Origin: Chrysemys picta bellii
Lineage: Eukaryota; Chordata; Testudines; Emydidae
Assembly: GCF_011386835.1 (NCBI RefSeq)
Contig: NC_088805.1
Span: 17,046,836 to 17,110,835, forward strand
Reading direction: 5' to 3'
Length of the DNA: 64,000 bases
A program made the position numbers and the translations under genes. Below the pieces are notes generated by a model. That model searched no databases, was not told the origin of the DNA, and saw only the letters and a list, made by a program, of their open reading frames with translations. Positions 1-9,885 of this stretch are shown one piece after another (position 1 is the stretch's first letter; every line of letters begins with the position of its first letter).

Positions 1-395
1 ACTGATGCTGAGGATCTGACTTTACAAGATGTTTAGGCCCCTTACTTCATTTGACCAATTATAGACGCTCAGCATCTCTCAGAATCAGGCTTTGAGAGAC
101 TTCCTGATGCATCAGGCATAAACCCAGAACTTCTGACTCCTAGTGCTGTGCTCTAACTATTAACATGTAGTTTAGTAGTTTACTAGCAGTTTAAAGAGGA
201 TGCCACAACTTGTTTAAAAAGACATAACAATAATGCTAGATAGGAATAAGACTAGTCAGAAAAGTTAATGTGAGATTTACCCTTGTGCTTCTAATTTCAA
301 ACTTCTTAATGGATGGCAATACATGTTAATAGTATCATATAGATTATAAGAAGTTTGTCATAACGTCTCTCCATTGATTTGGTCCGCTTTTACAG
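1..395 (+). other. CDC45: Partial intron of CDC45
   Basis: Sequence upstream of the first recognisable exon; it ends in a TACAG splice acceptor at 391-395. No coding match to the preceding part of CDC45 is visible, so the earlier exons lie outside the window. It contains a short MIR-like fragment. Confidence 0.75.
115..162 (+). repeat. MIR SINE fragment (3' part)
   Basis: The stretch reads like the MIR segment 'aacccagaa.tctgactcc.ag.gctgtgctctaac', which in intact MIRs follows the conserved core. It is short and diverged, so the call rests on word similarity only. Confidence 0.45.
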
Positions 396-557
396 AATGA
401 AAAACTTAAGAGTACAGACCTTCAGCATTCACTTTGGTTTTAAGAACAAGTTCTTAGCAAGTGACATCGTCTATGCAACAGCTTCTCTAATGGAGAATAT
501 AGAGAAAGATGAACCTGGAACTGATAATTTTATCAAGGCTTTGGACAGTCTTTCCAG
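396..557 (+). CDS. CDC45: CDC45 exon (GMKNLRV...DSLSR)
   Basis: Acceptor TACAG ends at 395. The first base completes a split glycine codon, then M-K-N-L-R-V follows in frame. The ATG at 397 is therefore internal and not a translation start. Donor GTATTG begins at 558 after two bases of an arginine codon. Confidence 0.95.
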
Positions 558-3500
558 GTATTGTGCATATGCTCTCTCCCTTCTCACAATTTTTCTTAAT
601 CGTTAGTTATGAAAACCATGTTAAGTTGATGAAATTGCTTCTCTCAGAAGATTCAAAGCAAATATCCTTATGATTAGTATTTAGAAATAACTCTATTTAA
701 CAAGAATTTTCTTTTTATGTGAAAGTATTTCTCGTCTCCCTGTTCCATTATAGGAGTAACCTGGACAAACTGCATCAAGGGCTGGAACTAGCTAAAAAAC
801 AACTTCGTGCCATTCAGCAGACTGTAGCCAGCTGTATTTGCACCAATCTTGTAATCTCTCAGGGGCCTTTTCTCTATTGCTATCTAATGGAGGTCAGAAT
901 TATGTACTTGTTCCTCCTCATTTGACTTCTTGTACTGTAACTGTCACCATTGGTATGTCAAGTAGATATGAAAGCCTGGAAGAGCTTAGCTTTCTATATT
1001 GCACTGATTTCGAATCAGCCTATGACACCCCTTCTCCCCCTGACTTTTCCCCATTTTAAGAATCAGTCTTGTCATGGTACTGTCTTGATATTCAAGTCAG
1101 CAAGGCAATCAATCCTTCTGGAGTTTTGTCTTGTAAAAATTAAGGAAAGGTTCCTTAGGTTTTTTTATATACAAATGAAGAGCACTTTTTAAGTAGAAAC
1201 AATTTTTTGTTCATGTTTCTAGAGTGTCATGAGTTTTTTTGTTTTGTTTTTTTGTTTTGTTTTAAACTGCCATTCATCCTAAAGATGAGCTAAGGATGTT
1301 ACTGTCTCTTGTTTAGGTATAATTGAGTTAACTTTTCTTTTCCCAGGGCACTCCAGATGTGAAACTGTTCTCCAAACCAGTGTCTCTGTGCCTGCTCAGT
1401 AAATATTTACTCAAGTCTTTTGTTTGCTCTGTAAGTAAATCAAAGGCTTACAACTGGCTAACTCTTGCTCTGAATACATAGTTATAATTCTTCTGTGGAT
1501 TATTTAAGAAAAGGATCACCAGATAAAGTATTAAAATATAAAAGTTACTTTTTCAGTTAACTGAATGGTTAGGTAGTATGGCACCAATGTACAGATGATG
1601 CTGTGTGGAAGATTCCAGTTTGCAGACCTCTTAACGCTAGTGAGAGTTTTTCATCTGAGATGCTGACATCCAACAATAGAGGGAGATCATAGTAATTAAA
1701 TTTAAAATTGTTATACCTTTTTTAACAAACTTACTGTGGCAGAGAAATTAGCTTAAGTTTGTAACACTGAAAATGCAGGATTGATTAGGTTATCAAAAAA
1801 CACCTGGAACATTTTAATTTATTTTTATAAATGTATATTTAAAATCTCATTCACAACAAACCAAACTGAATTTTAAGCAGTATTTACTAAAATGGTCATT
1901 TTTTAAACTATATAAAAGTAGTACTCAATTCAGATAAAACACAAGGCTTAGTATTAGATTAACATATCACCCAGTCAGTGAACATTCTCCTACTGTACAA
2001 ATAACATTATCGTGAGCAATGTTCACTATGTTCATACATTACTTCTCTTCTGAAAATTAGACTAAGATCCCTACCCTCCAATGAGTTCCACGTGGGCCTA
2101 CTCCTCTATGCAGCTAGTTACAGGACTGGAGCTTTAATCAAAGCTTTTTTCCTAAGGGGTTGTCTTCCTAATTTCTTTAGGTCCCTAGCTCTCAACCAAG
2201 GTGACTGTTATGCCCAGAGTTATCAGACAGAGTTATCCGTGCGACAGGATGGCAATCTCAAAGTTAGCTGCAAAATAATTATGTCTAGGGCTTTATGCCA
2301 TGCTGAACACTTGATTTACTGGAATAGACATTCCTACAAAATAGCCAAAATCCTTAAATCACTCACTGACTTTGAAGAGCTTAATTAAAGAGGGTAAGGT
2401 TATCAAAGTGTTAATCTGATAAAAGTGGCAGTTTTATCTTTGATAAATACAGATCAGATAACTTTCCCAGGAGCTCTCTACTACTGCAGACCTGTGGAAG
2501 GGTGAAGGAATACCACACTAATGAGGAAGGGAATGTGTTGAGTGGAGTTGAACTTACTTTTCAAGCTTAGTATCTCTTGTATTATTTTATAGAAAATTAA
2601 CTTTGTGCAAAATTTTTCAATTATGCACAGCACACATTTTACATACCAAGGTGACAATGCATGCTTTAATGAAAAAAGGCAGCATTTTTCCTTACTGGAA
2701 ATGATGTGCATAGCTTCATATCTGATCCATGTTAAAACTGAATGTAGGATTGAAAGAGGATTGAATTTTCTTTAGGTCACTTACTGCTATGCCTAAAGTC
2801 ACTAGACTTGTGACAGGGAGATCAAATAATGAAACCACTCTCAGTTGGCTTGGAGTAGAGTTGACTTTTTAAGTCAACATCTTTAGTAATATTTGTCATG
2901 CAGAACTGAAGGTTGATTCTATCATCTTTGAGCTCTTTGCCTAACCAAGGGACTTTCTGTCTTCCAGACAAAAAACAAGCGCTGTAAGCTGCTGCCACTG
3001 ATAGTAGCAGCGCCGATGGATGTTGAACAGGGTACAGTGATCATGGTGGGAATTCCTCCAGAGACAGAAAGCTCCGACAAAAAGAAGTGAGAGTTTTTTT
3101 GTTTAGTATCCTTTCTAAATGACATCAATAGGTTTATATCAGGAAAGAGGCTAAGCTTATCTAAGATATATTTTTAATGCCAAATGTTTTGATCCCAATG
3201 TTAGCTTTAATGATCAATTGTACACACTTTAAGTATTTTGCTATGGGAATTTAGCTATAACAGTGAAGTACCTTTCACAGACCTGAGGATGAGCTCTCTG
3301 TAGCTCAAAAGCTTGTCTCTCTTACCAACAGACGTTAATCCAATAAAAGATATTACCTCACTCACCTTGTCTCTTGCTATGGATATGAAATATAGGCACA
3401 CATTTCCCCCATTCCTTTTCTTTTCTTTTTTTTCTGATTGGTTTGTTCATTTACCTTTGAACAATAAATATCCTTTCAGTAATGTTTAAATATAATAATC

Positions 3501-5871
3501 CCAACTATCCATATAAAGTGATGAGGTCTAAATTAGCTGTTACCACTCATAAAAAAGATCTTGGAGTCATTGTGGATAGTTCTCTGAAAACATCCACTCA
3601 ATGTGCAGTGGCAGTCAAAAAAGTCAACAGAATGTTGGAAATCATTAAAAGGATAGATAAGACAGGAAATAACATACTGCCTCTATATAAATCCATGGTA
3701 CACCCACATCTTGAATACTGTTTGCAGATGTGGTCGCCCCATCTCAAAAAAGATACAGTGAAATTGGAAAAGGTACAGAAAAGGGCAACAAAAATGATTA
3801 GGGGTATGGAACAGCTGCCATATGAGGAGAGATTAATAAGACGGGGACTTTTCAGCTTGGAAAAGAGATGACTAAGGGGGGCTGTGATAGAGATCTATAA
3901 AATCATGACTGGAGAAAGTGAAGTGGTGTATTATGAGAAGGAGTAAACAAGAACTAGGGGTTGCCAAATGAAATTAATAGGCAGCAGGTTTAAAACCAAC
4001 AAAAAAGGAAGTACTTCTTTACACAACGCACAGTCAACCTGTGGAACTCTTTGCCAGAGGATGGTGTGAAGATCAGGACACTAAGAGGGTTCAATAAAGA
4101 ACTAGATAAATTCATGGAAGATAGGTCCATCAATGGCTATTAGCCAGGATGGGGAGGGATGGTGTCCCTAACCTCTGTTTGCCAGAAGCTGGGAATGGGC
4201 AACAGGGGATAGATCACTTGACGATTACCTGTTCTGTTCATTCCCTCTGGGGCACCTGGCATTGGCCACTGTTGGAAGACCGGATAACTGGATTAGATGG
4301 ACCTTTAGTCTGACCCAGTATGGCCGTTCTTCTGTTCTTATTATTTGTCAGAGTGCTAAAAAATAAAAGTAGTGGACATTTTTTGTGGCTATACTTTTTG
4401 TGTAGGTCCTGACTTTTTTTCAGTGTGCTTGCAAATTATATTCAGGGTGCTCAGTCACTGGGCCATTTGCGGATCCTTTTTTAAAATTGCTGTCACAGGC
4501 AATAGAATTAAATCCTGCTAAAGCTCAGGGTTTGCATGGGCAGAGTTGTTATATTCATATGGCAGGAGTTTTAATCTTGACTACTTTTGAGGTTTTCCCC
4601 TAATTTAAATTTTTAATCTGCTTCCTGGGAGACAAAGCGGGTGTTTGGCCACAGTGACTAATTGGAGCCCATGCACTCTGGATTTTTGTGACTGCATGGG
4701 GCTTGTAGGATATAATATGCGTGGTCCAGGAAGGATAGGGTGGAAAGGGAAGGATATTTTGTCTTCTCTGTAAAATTTGGAGTGTTAGAAAAATGAATGT
4801 GTGCTGCTAATTAATGAGGTGATATTCCTAATGTGTGGGTTTGGTTTTTTTTAAAGCTTTTTTGGGAGAGCATTTGAAAAAGCTGCGGAAAGCACAAATT
4901 CTAGGACTTTACATAACCACTTTGACATGTCTAGTAAGTAACTTTTCATCTTTTCACATCCACATATTGCATTTGACAGGCAAATCCTTTAGGGGTCAGT
5001 GTTTCTACTGTTTTAGACAGGAGACTCCCTAAAAGATCTCAGTCATTCTACAAAGGGGCAGTTCTTGTAATTTTAATATATACATAGGTGATGAGCATCT
5101 ATGTGGTGTGCTTCACAAGCAGGCTGCAATATAACACAGTCCAGATTTTAGTACTGGGGTACTTCTTGAATTGGCATCTTGGTGTACTGAAAGTATAAAA
5201 ACTGCTAGCTGTAAGTGTGCAAACCTCTTAATTATTACTGAGAAAAGTTGAAATATATTTTGCCTGGAATGACCATTTTTATCTGAATTGACTTGGAGCT
5301 CTAAAATGTAACCATAAACAGTTATAGTTATGTGCTAGTTATGATGTAGGCTTATCTGCATTAACATTTGTTTTGAAATACGTTTGGTACAGCCATTTGA
5401 AAGAGACATCAGCACAAAAAGAGATTTCTCACCTCCTTTTTTTTAGCTAACAAAAAGGAATAGTAGTCTGGAAAGGTTTATATGTGTTTTTGCAAAGAAG
5501 GCAAAATTTAAACTCTGAAGATTATGATGTAGGTATTTGCTCTGCAACATCTGATGTAAACCTAGAATCTATCAAGCCCACTTAATTAAAATAGGAGACA
5601 ATATTTAAAGGGTGAGAATCTTGGAATTCTGAATTTGCTCAGATCTCCCTTTTAACAGCACAGTAAACCTACGTACTACTATATTACCCAGACTTCAAAA
5701 AAACGAGAGAAATAATTTGATTAAAATACTAGTACATATTCCCAGAGCCTGAGACTTGGTATATCTGCAGCTGTCTCCTGTACTAATAAATATTCCTTTA
5801 TTTTAGTAATTGAACTGAAAATGGAAGATCGGAGCAAATTTCTGGATGCACTTATTTCTCTCTTGTCCTAA
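396..5871 (+). CDS. CDC45: CDC45 (cell division cycle 45), last six coding exons
   Basis: CDC45 is the nuclear replication-initiation factor that joins MCM2-7 and GINS to form the CMG helicase. Six exons splice in frame: 396-557, 754-892, 1347-1430, 2968-3086, 4857-4933 and 5807-5871. They give about 214 codons ending at TAA 5869-5871. All introns have AG acceptors and GT donors, and the phases are mutually consistent. The product matches the vertebrate CDC45 C-terminus, with recognisable segments such as [44 protein letters not shown] and [14 protein letters not shown]. Vertebrate CDC45 is about 566 aa, so roughly residues 353-566 are present. The upstream exons lie beyond the window. No frameshift or stop is seen, so the gene looks functional. 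Convergent CLDN5 about 37 kb downstream matches the order in human 22q11.2. Confidence 0.96.
754..892 (+). CDS. CDC45: CDC45 exon ([16 protein letters not shown]...YLME)
   Basis: Acceptor ATTATAG ends at 753 and donor GTCAGA starts at 893. The exon completes the split arginine codon and encodes the conserved [12 protein letters not shown] segment, ending on a codon boundary after ATG-GAG. Confidence 0.95.
1347..1430 (+). CDS. CDC45: CDC45 exon ([13 protein letters not shown]...SFVCS)
   Basis: This 84-bp, 28-codon exon has a pyrimidine-rich TTTTCCCAG acceptor and a consensus GTAAGT donor at 1431. It is a symmetrical phase-0 exon. It was recognised from its fit to the CDC45 protein, since there is no long open frame around it. 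Confidence 0.93.
1431..2967 (+). other. CDC45: CDC45 intron
   Basis: About 1.5 kb of AT-rich intron ending in a strong CTTTCTGTCTTCCAG acceptor at 2953-2967. The short open frames here match no family I know. No repeat was recognised with confidence. Confidence 0.7.
2968..3086 (+). CDS. CDC45: CDC45 exon ([11 protein letters not shown]...ETESSDKK)
   Basis: Encodes the conserved RCKLLPL and GIPPET segments. It ends after two bases of a split codon (AA|C) at donor GTGAGA, so it is followed by a phase-2 intron. Confidence 0.95.
3282..3374 (+). repeat. Short amniote repeat, Penelope-like type 2, with hammerhead-like core
   Basis: One of three copies in the window (others at 44029-44155 and 63574-63664) sharing 'agctc.aaagc', 'tctct.accaacagaagttggtcc' and 'aaaagatattacctcac'. 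The start fits a hammerhead layout: CTGAGGA at 3283-3289, a hairpin of GAGCT paired with AGCTC, then AAAA where GAAA is expected. Family assignment to Penelope-like elements is inference. Confidence 0.5.
3479..4340 (+). mobile_element. CR1/L3-clade LINE, 5'-truncated, in CDC45 intron
   Basis: An open stretch at 3482-3871 encodes the C-terminal part of a CR1-type reverse transcriptase ORF2, with the typical [25 protein letters not shown] and RATKMIRG motifs. It then breaks and continues as diverged sequence to the family 3' end ('gacccagtatggccgttctt'). Only the 3' 0.9 kb remains. It sits in sense orientation in the intron between the RCKLLPL exon and the [15 protein letters not shown] exon. 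Two related copies lie at 29283-30770 and 53926-54828. Confidence 0.88.
4341..4856 (+). other. CDC45: CDC45 intron, 3' part
   Basis: No repeat or gene recognised. It ends with a long T-run and TTTTTTTTAAAG acceptor at 4856. Confidence 0.65.
4857..4933 (+). CDS. CDC45: CDC45 exon ([16 protein letters not shown]...HFDMS)
   Basis: The first base completes the AA|C asparagine codon. The exon encodes the invariant [11 protein letters not shown] stretch and ends TCT-A before donor GTAAGT at 4934. In other frames this region is masked by a short unrelated open frame. Confidence 0.93.
4934..5806 (+). other. CDC45: CDC45 last coding intron
   Basis: AT-rich, with no recognised repeat. It ends in CTTTATTTTAG at 5806. 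Confidence 0.65.
5807..5871 (+). CDS. CDC45: CDC45 terminal coding exon ([20 protein letters not shown] stop)
   Basis: The exon completes the split codon (A|TA, Ile, where human has Val) and ends at TAA 5869-5871. The C-terminal [13 protein letters not shown] block is typical of vertebrate CDC45. The next bases are TG then GTAAGTGTG, a full donor consensus, so transcription and splicing may continue into a 3' UTR exon. Confidence 0.94.
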
Positions 5872-7401
5872 TGGTAAGTGTGCGTGAAAGGAGAATTAAT
5901 TCTTGAATGTGGTTTATTGGTAGGAAGTTCTCAAATGATGCAGCACATTTTAGTGAAAATATAAATTGTAGATAAGCTATAATTTCAAACAAAGCCAGCT
6001 TATTTTCCTTTTGAGTCTGGGGTCTATCTACCCATAAAAAGATACTATAAGTTGCAACTTGCCATGGAATGCAGGGGTCAGAAATAGTAAGTACTTCTTA
6101 AAATTTATTTAGTTGTGGTTTTAAATTGTACAAGTCCAAATGAATGGATGATTTTAGTTTAGACCTGTTATTTTCTATAGTCTAACTGCTTTTACACATG
6201 TATATGAAGTCCCTTAAAACACACAATAGGTTGATCTATCAGTTAAATAATATGCCTTCTGAAAACATTAACAAATCTGTTTTAATCCAGATGGAACACA
6301 CAAGCTGTATGTGTATTTTTTTTGTACATAGTAGCAATTTTTCCCCGAAAGACTAACTCAGGCTTTTCCCATCTGTTAAATAGCATTTTATCTTTCATTG
6401 GTTTATTTTGTGGATTTTTTTGTTTTAAATTAAGAAAGTGAACAGACTGTTTGTTTTGAAACACTGACAGAAGCCAGGATATTCAAAATGAAGGTTAATA
6501 CTTTATCCTTGACTCGTACTTTTTTAAAATTCTCTTTAATCATCACAACAGTTTTGAGTTCAAGACAGAATCCTGGCCCTAACAGTGCATTTCCTGGCTT
6601 TGAAAGTTTGTGATAACCTTAACATTATTTAAACAAAGTTCGCATTTATTATGGCCTGCATCCATAATATTTAGGTTGTTGTCTAGAACAAAGTTGGGAC
6701 AATTTAATACTTCACAGGTGGTCATTATGAAGGTGTTCTCTAGTAGTCTTGTTAATATATCAAAATAAGACAGGATATTTGTAAATAAACAACATATTCA
6801 TTTCATATTTTTTAAATAATCAGCTAAGAAGTCTGCCCTGTAGTTCTCTCTGCACTAGCAATCTGTATTTCATTCCATTGTTGTTTTGTTTCAGTTTAGA
6901 CAGATAATGTCTATTTTAGTTTTCCGTTAAGGCCGGGCCTACACTATTAAATATTCTGTCTCCTGAATCTAGCTTTCAAGAACTTACCTTTAACCGTTCT
7001 GGGTAACACTGTGACAGCTGGTATGCCTGGGGCAAACCTAAACCCTTGTAATCTTTTTTTTGGTAATACTTTCTCCCTGTCCATATTGGCCTCTACTGAA
7101 CAGTGCAACAGTGTTAGCCACAAAACAGTTGAAAATCAGTTGTTGAATTGTTTCGAGGCAGGCCAAATTTAATAGTGAATTGTTGCCACCTCTACTTTTT
7201 GAACAACCACAATTCCTCAGTATTCTGAACCCTTTTTAGAAGAGTTTTTTGTGTAGCTTTTGTACTGGTGTGAGCCTAACCCTCTTGAGAGACATTTTAT
7301 TAGGTTTGCTAAGTGGTTTTAGAACACACATTTGGAAGTATGTGGTTGGTGGGATCTCTAGAAGTGTTTAAAAAGGACCTTGGAAAACTTTAATACCAAG
7401 A

Positions 7402-7510
7402 ATTGATCCTTATTACACAACTGTGAGGTAATGAAGTATTATCCCCATTTTATAGATGTGGAAACTGAGGCATGAAGTTAAGACTTGCCCAAGGTGTTAG
7501 TGACAGGAAG
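7402..7510 (+). repeat. MIR SINE (core region)
   Basis: Contains the MIR core words 'attatccccattttatagatg', 'ggaaactgaggca' and 'gacttgcccaaggt'. It is 5' and 3' truncated. Confidence 0.85.
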
Positions 7511-9182
7511 GGTCATTCATTGTCAGGAAGGACTTCTGGGTTTTATTCACACATCTGTCAGCATGAGTGTCCTTCAACAAGTACCAGAAGCACTAATAAT
7601 TTCCTACTTGTTCAAAACTTTGGACCAGCAGGTTACCAGCTGCTGTTGGGACCTGTAAGGCAGAGTGACCAATTGCTGGCCTCCCAAACTGCTTTCCCTG
7701 CCCTGCTGCACTTTGCAGACAGGCAAAAAATATCACTGAAGTTCCAAATGTTGTCTTCCTTCATGGTGTTGTAATTGTGATGCTCCATCTTGCTGTCCTT
7801 CATGACATACTGCAACAGGCTTGGACTTAAATCTTCTTTCTCTCATAGGCAGACAGAAGGACGTCGCCCTTGGTATTTGGGTGCTGAGCACTCTTTGTAA
7901 AGACCATAGCCTCCTGATCTTGGAACAATTTGACCCCACTGGTCCAGGTTGTCATATGAGTAGGAGCAGAAAGACTACCTGTAAACTGCATTTCTATGAC
8001 CAAGCATTTGACAATCTGGAACTCTCCTATGCCTTTCTGTGTTGATACAGATAATAAGTTTAGGCTTTTCTAAAAATTCACACTCTACTGAACTGTTATT
8101 GTTCAATTGACCTTTTTTCCTAAGTGCCTTTTTGAAAGCTAAGGAAGAATTCATCTGAATAAAATGTATATAGAGGGAGTTCAGTTTTGTGGGGAGAAAA
8201 AATCTTTCATCCAGGAATTGGTCGCTCCCTAGCAAGTTTGAGTAGCAAAGGAAAATCTGTTGGTCCAGACTGTTAAATGCTTTGTTGCAGAAACCTGATT
8301 TGCAGGTGTTGGAAAAACTCCTTTTGAGTTTCTAGTATATACCTCTCCGAAATCAACTCTTAATACATGTCACCAGGAATAGCTCTATATAGTTTTAATT
8401 TCTAAAAATTGCTGTTCTGTGAGGCATGGATTTAATATTGTAGGTCTCTTAAAATCTAAATACTGATCAACCACAAGTACTGAAAGAGAACCAAGTATAG
8501 AACAATTGTTCTTTGAAAGCATTCCTGTTAATAGCATCTCCAAACAGGCTGTATCAGCACCATGTCCTTAGCCAGTCACTTTGATACTGCAGTGTCACTT
8601 TTAAAGTGGCTTTTGGAGTGGCACTTCCAGTGGGTGTGCTATTATGCATGGACTATAGTATTTTAGATATGTACAAGTTAGATCAAACCCATTCCCCTGT
8701 CAGGGGAAGGCTTCAGTTCTCATATAGAACTGATGCTGCACTTGATCTTAGTCACACAAAATGGTTGTCAAACCAACTAAACTCCCCCTTTGCAGTCCTC
8801 AACAGTGTATTGTTACTTTAATTTCTAAGCAGCGAATGAATTGTGAAGATATGAACAGTGTCTCATGATGTCCCATATATTCAGATAATCTGATACAGTC
8901 CTGAATAAAAACTCCAAACTCTTGTATTACAAAAGTACCACTTTATTAGATGTATTCTGTGTGTTTCCATGTTGTGTTTAGATTATTGTACATTTTAAGA
9001 AAGGGTGAGATTTTTTTCCCCCTGGATTCCTTACACATGTGATTTTATTTGTCTTTGTGTATTATGTTGACTGTGTAAATGTTTTGTTACCTGGATTTTA
9101 TCATATGTTGTATAGATTAATTTTTAACTAATGGGATTTTAAATGTAGCCAATACAAAATTTTTATTGTATATTTCTACTCA

Positions 9183-9188
9183 AATAAA
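9183..9188 (+). promoter_or_regulatory. CDC45: Poly(A) signal AATAAA, candidate CDC45 3' end
   Basis: A canonical hexamer is followed within 40 bp by a T/GT-rich stretch ('tagtcttgtttggtc'). It is the last good signal before the U4 pseudogene and MIR repeats, which suits the end of the CDC45 transcript. This is inference. Confidence 0.45.
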
Positions 9189-9325
9189 GTAACTCTTGTT
9201 ATTTTATTAAATAGTCTTGTTTGGTCAATATGATCCACGTGCCAAATTGTAATAGCCATAGCACTTGACTGCATAACATCAAATGCACTTTTTTCATTTG
9301 CATATTTAATAGGTTACACTGTGCT

Positions 9326-9401
9326 GTGAGTACGCAGTGGTAGTATCATAACTAATGAGGTTAATCCGAGGTGTGATTATTGCTATTTGAAAACTTTTCC
9401 C
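9326..9401 (+). pseudogene. U4 snRNA pseudogene, 3'-truncated
   Basis: About 76 bp closely follow the 5' half of vertebrate U4 snRNA: 'cgcagtgg.agtatc.ta', 'aatgaggtt.atccgagg', 'gattattgct' and 'ttgaaaacttttccc'. The match stops at 9401 and runs into an unrelated pyrimidine-rich stretch, so the 3' half is missing. Most differences from U4 are C-to-T or G-to-A, several at sites that are CpG in U4, as expected for decay of a methylated non-functional copy. No snRNA promoter element was recognised upstream. It is probably a retrotransposed fragment. Confidence 0.85.
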
Positions 9402-9529
9402 TTTTCCTCACCTTCCCCCACCCCACCCCAGCATACTTCAGGTGATGCCTGTGATGCAGTGCAGTGCTTAACAGTATACAGTCACTTCATTAACCAGCTA
9501 ATTTTCAAAGCACCTCTGAAGTCGATACC

Positions 9530-9668
9530 TTCACTTGAAGCATGGGGAAACTGAAACACACAGAGGTGTTGTGATTTGTTACTATGTAAATCAGTATTGG
9601 AGCCAGGATTAGAACATTGAATTCTTGGATCCTAGTGTCATGCTTTAGCCACTGGACCATATCTCTTG
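9530..9668 (+). repeat. MIR SINE
   Basis: Shows 'catggggaaactgaaacacacagagg', 'ggagccaggattagaac' and the tail 'cctagtgtcatgctttagccactggaccat', all in MIR order. Confidence 0.85.
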
Positions 9669-9785
9669 GTATTTATAATGCATATGTTAAATTTGAGAAT
9701 TTATGAACAAAAGTTTAAATTATTCTCACAGTACTTGTAATTCAGCAGTTGTAATTCTGGTCTCAAATATACAATACCAAGCTCT

Positions 9786-9885
9786 TACAGCGCTTTTTCA
9801 TTTGAAGGTCTCAAAACAATTTACAAAGGAGGTCCATATTATTATCCCCATTTGATGGGGATGCTGAGGCACAGGGAGTATGTTG
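9786..9885 (+). repeat. MIR/CORE-SINE fragment
   Basis: 'cttacagcgctttttcatttg', 'caaaacaatttacaaa' and 'attatccccatttgatgggg' followed by 'gctgaggcacaggg' match the core of MIR-like SINEs. Confidence 0.7.

Larger units (their letters stand above)
5872..9215 (+). other. CDC45: CDC45 downstream region, candidate spliced 3' UTR
   Basis: After the stop a donor GTAAGTG occurs at 5874. A good acceptor-like site (CTTCTTTCTCTCATAG) ends near 7849 and another (TTTGTTGCAG) ends near 8290. AT-rich sequence then runs to AATAAA signals at 8904-8909 and 9183-9188, followed by T/GT-rich DNA. Together these look like a 3' UTR intron and terminal exon, but no transcript evidence is available. Short open frames at 7472-8235 match nothing recognised. 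Confidence 0.4.

Noticed and set aside
379..606. 75-codon frame starting at 379 as a separate gene
   Set aside because: It is a CDC45 exon with flanking intron translated through. The splice sites at 395 and 558 fit the family exactly.
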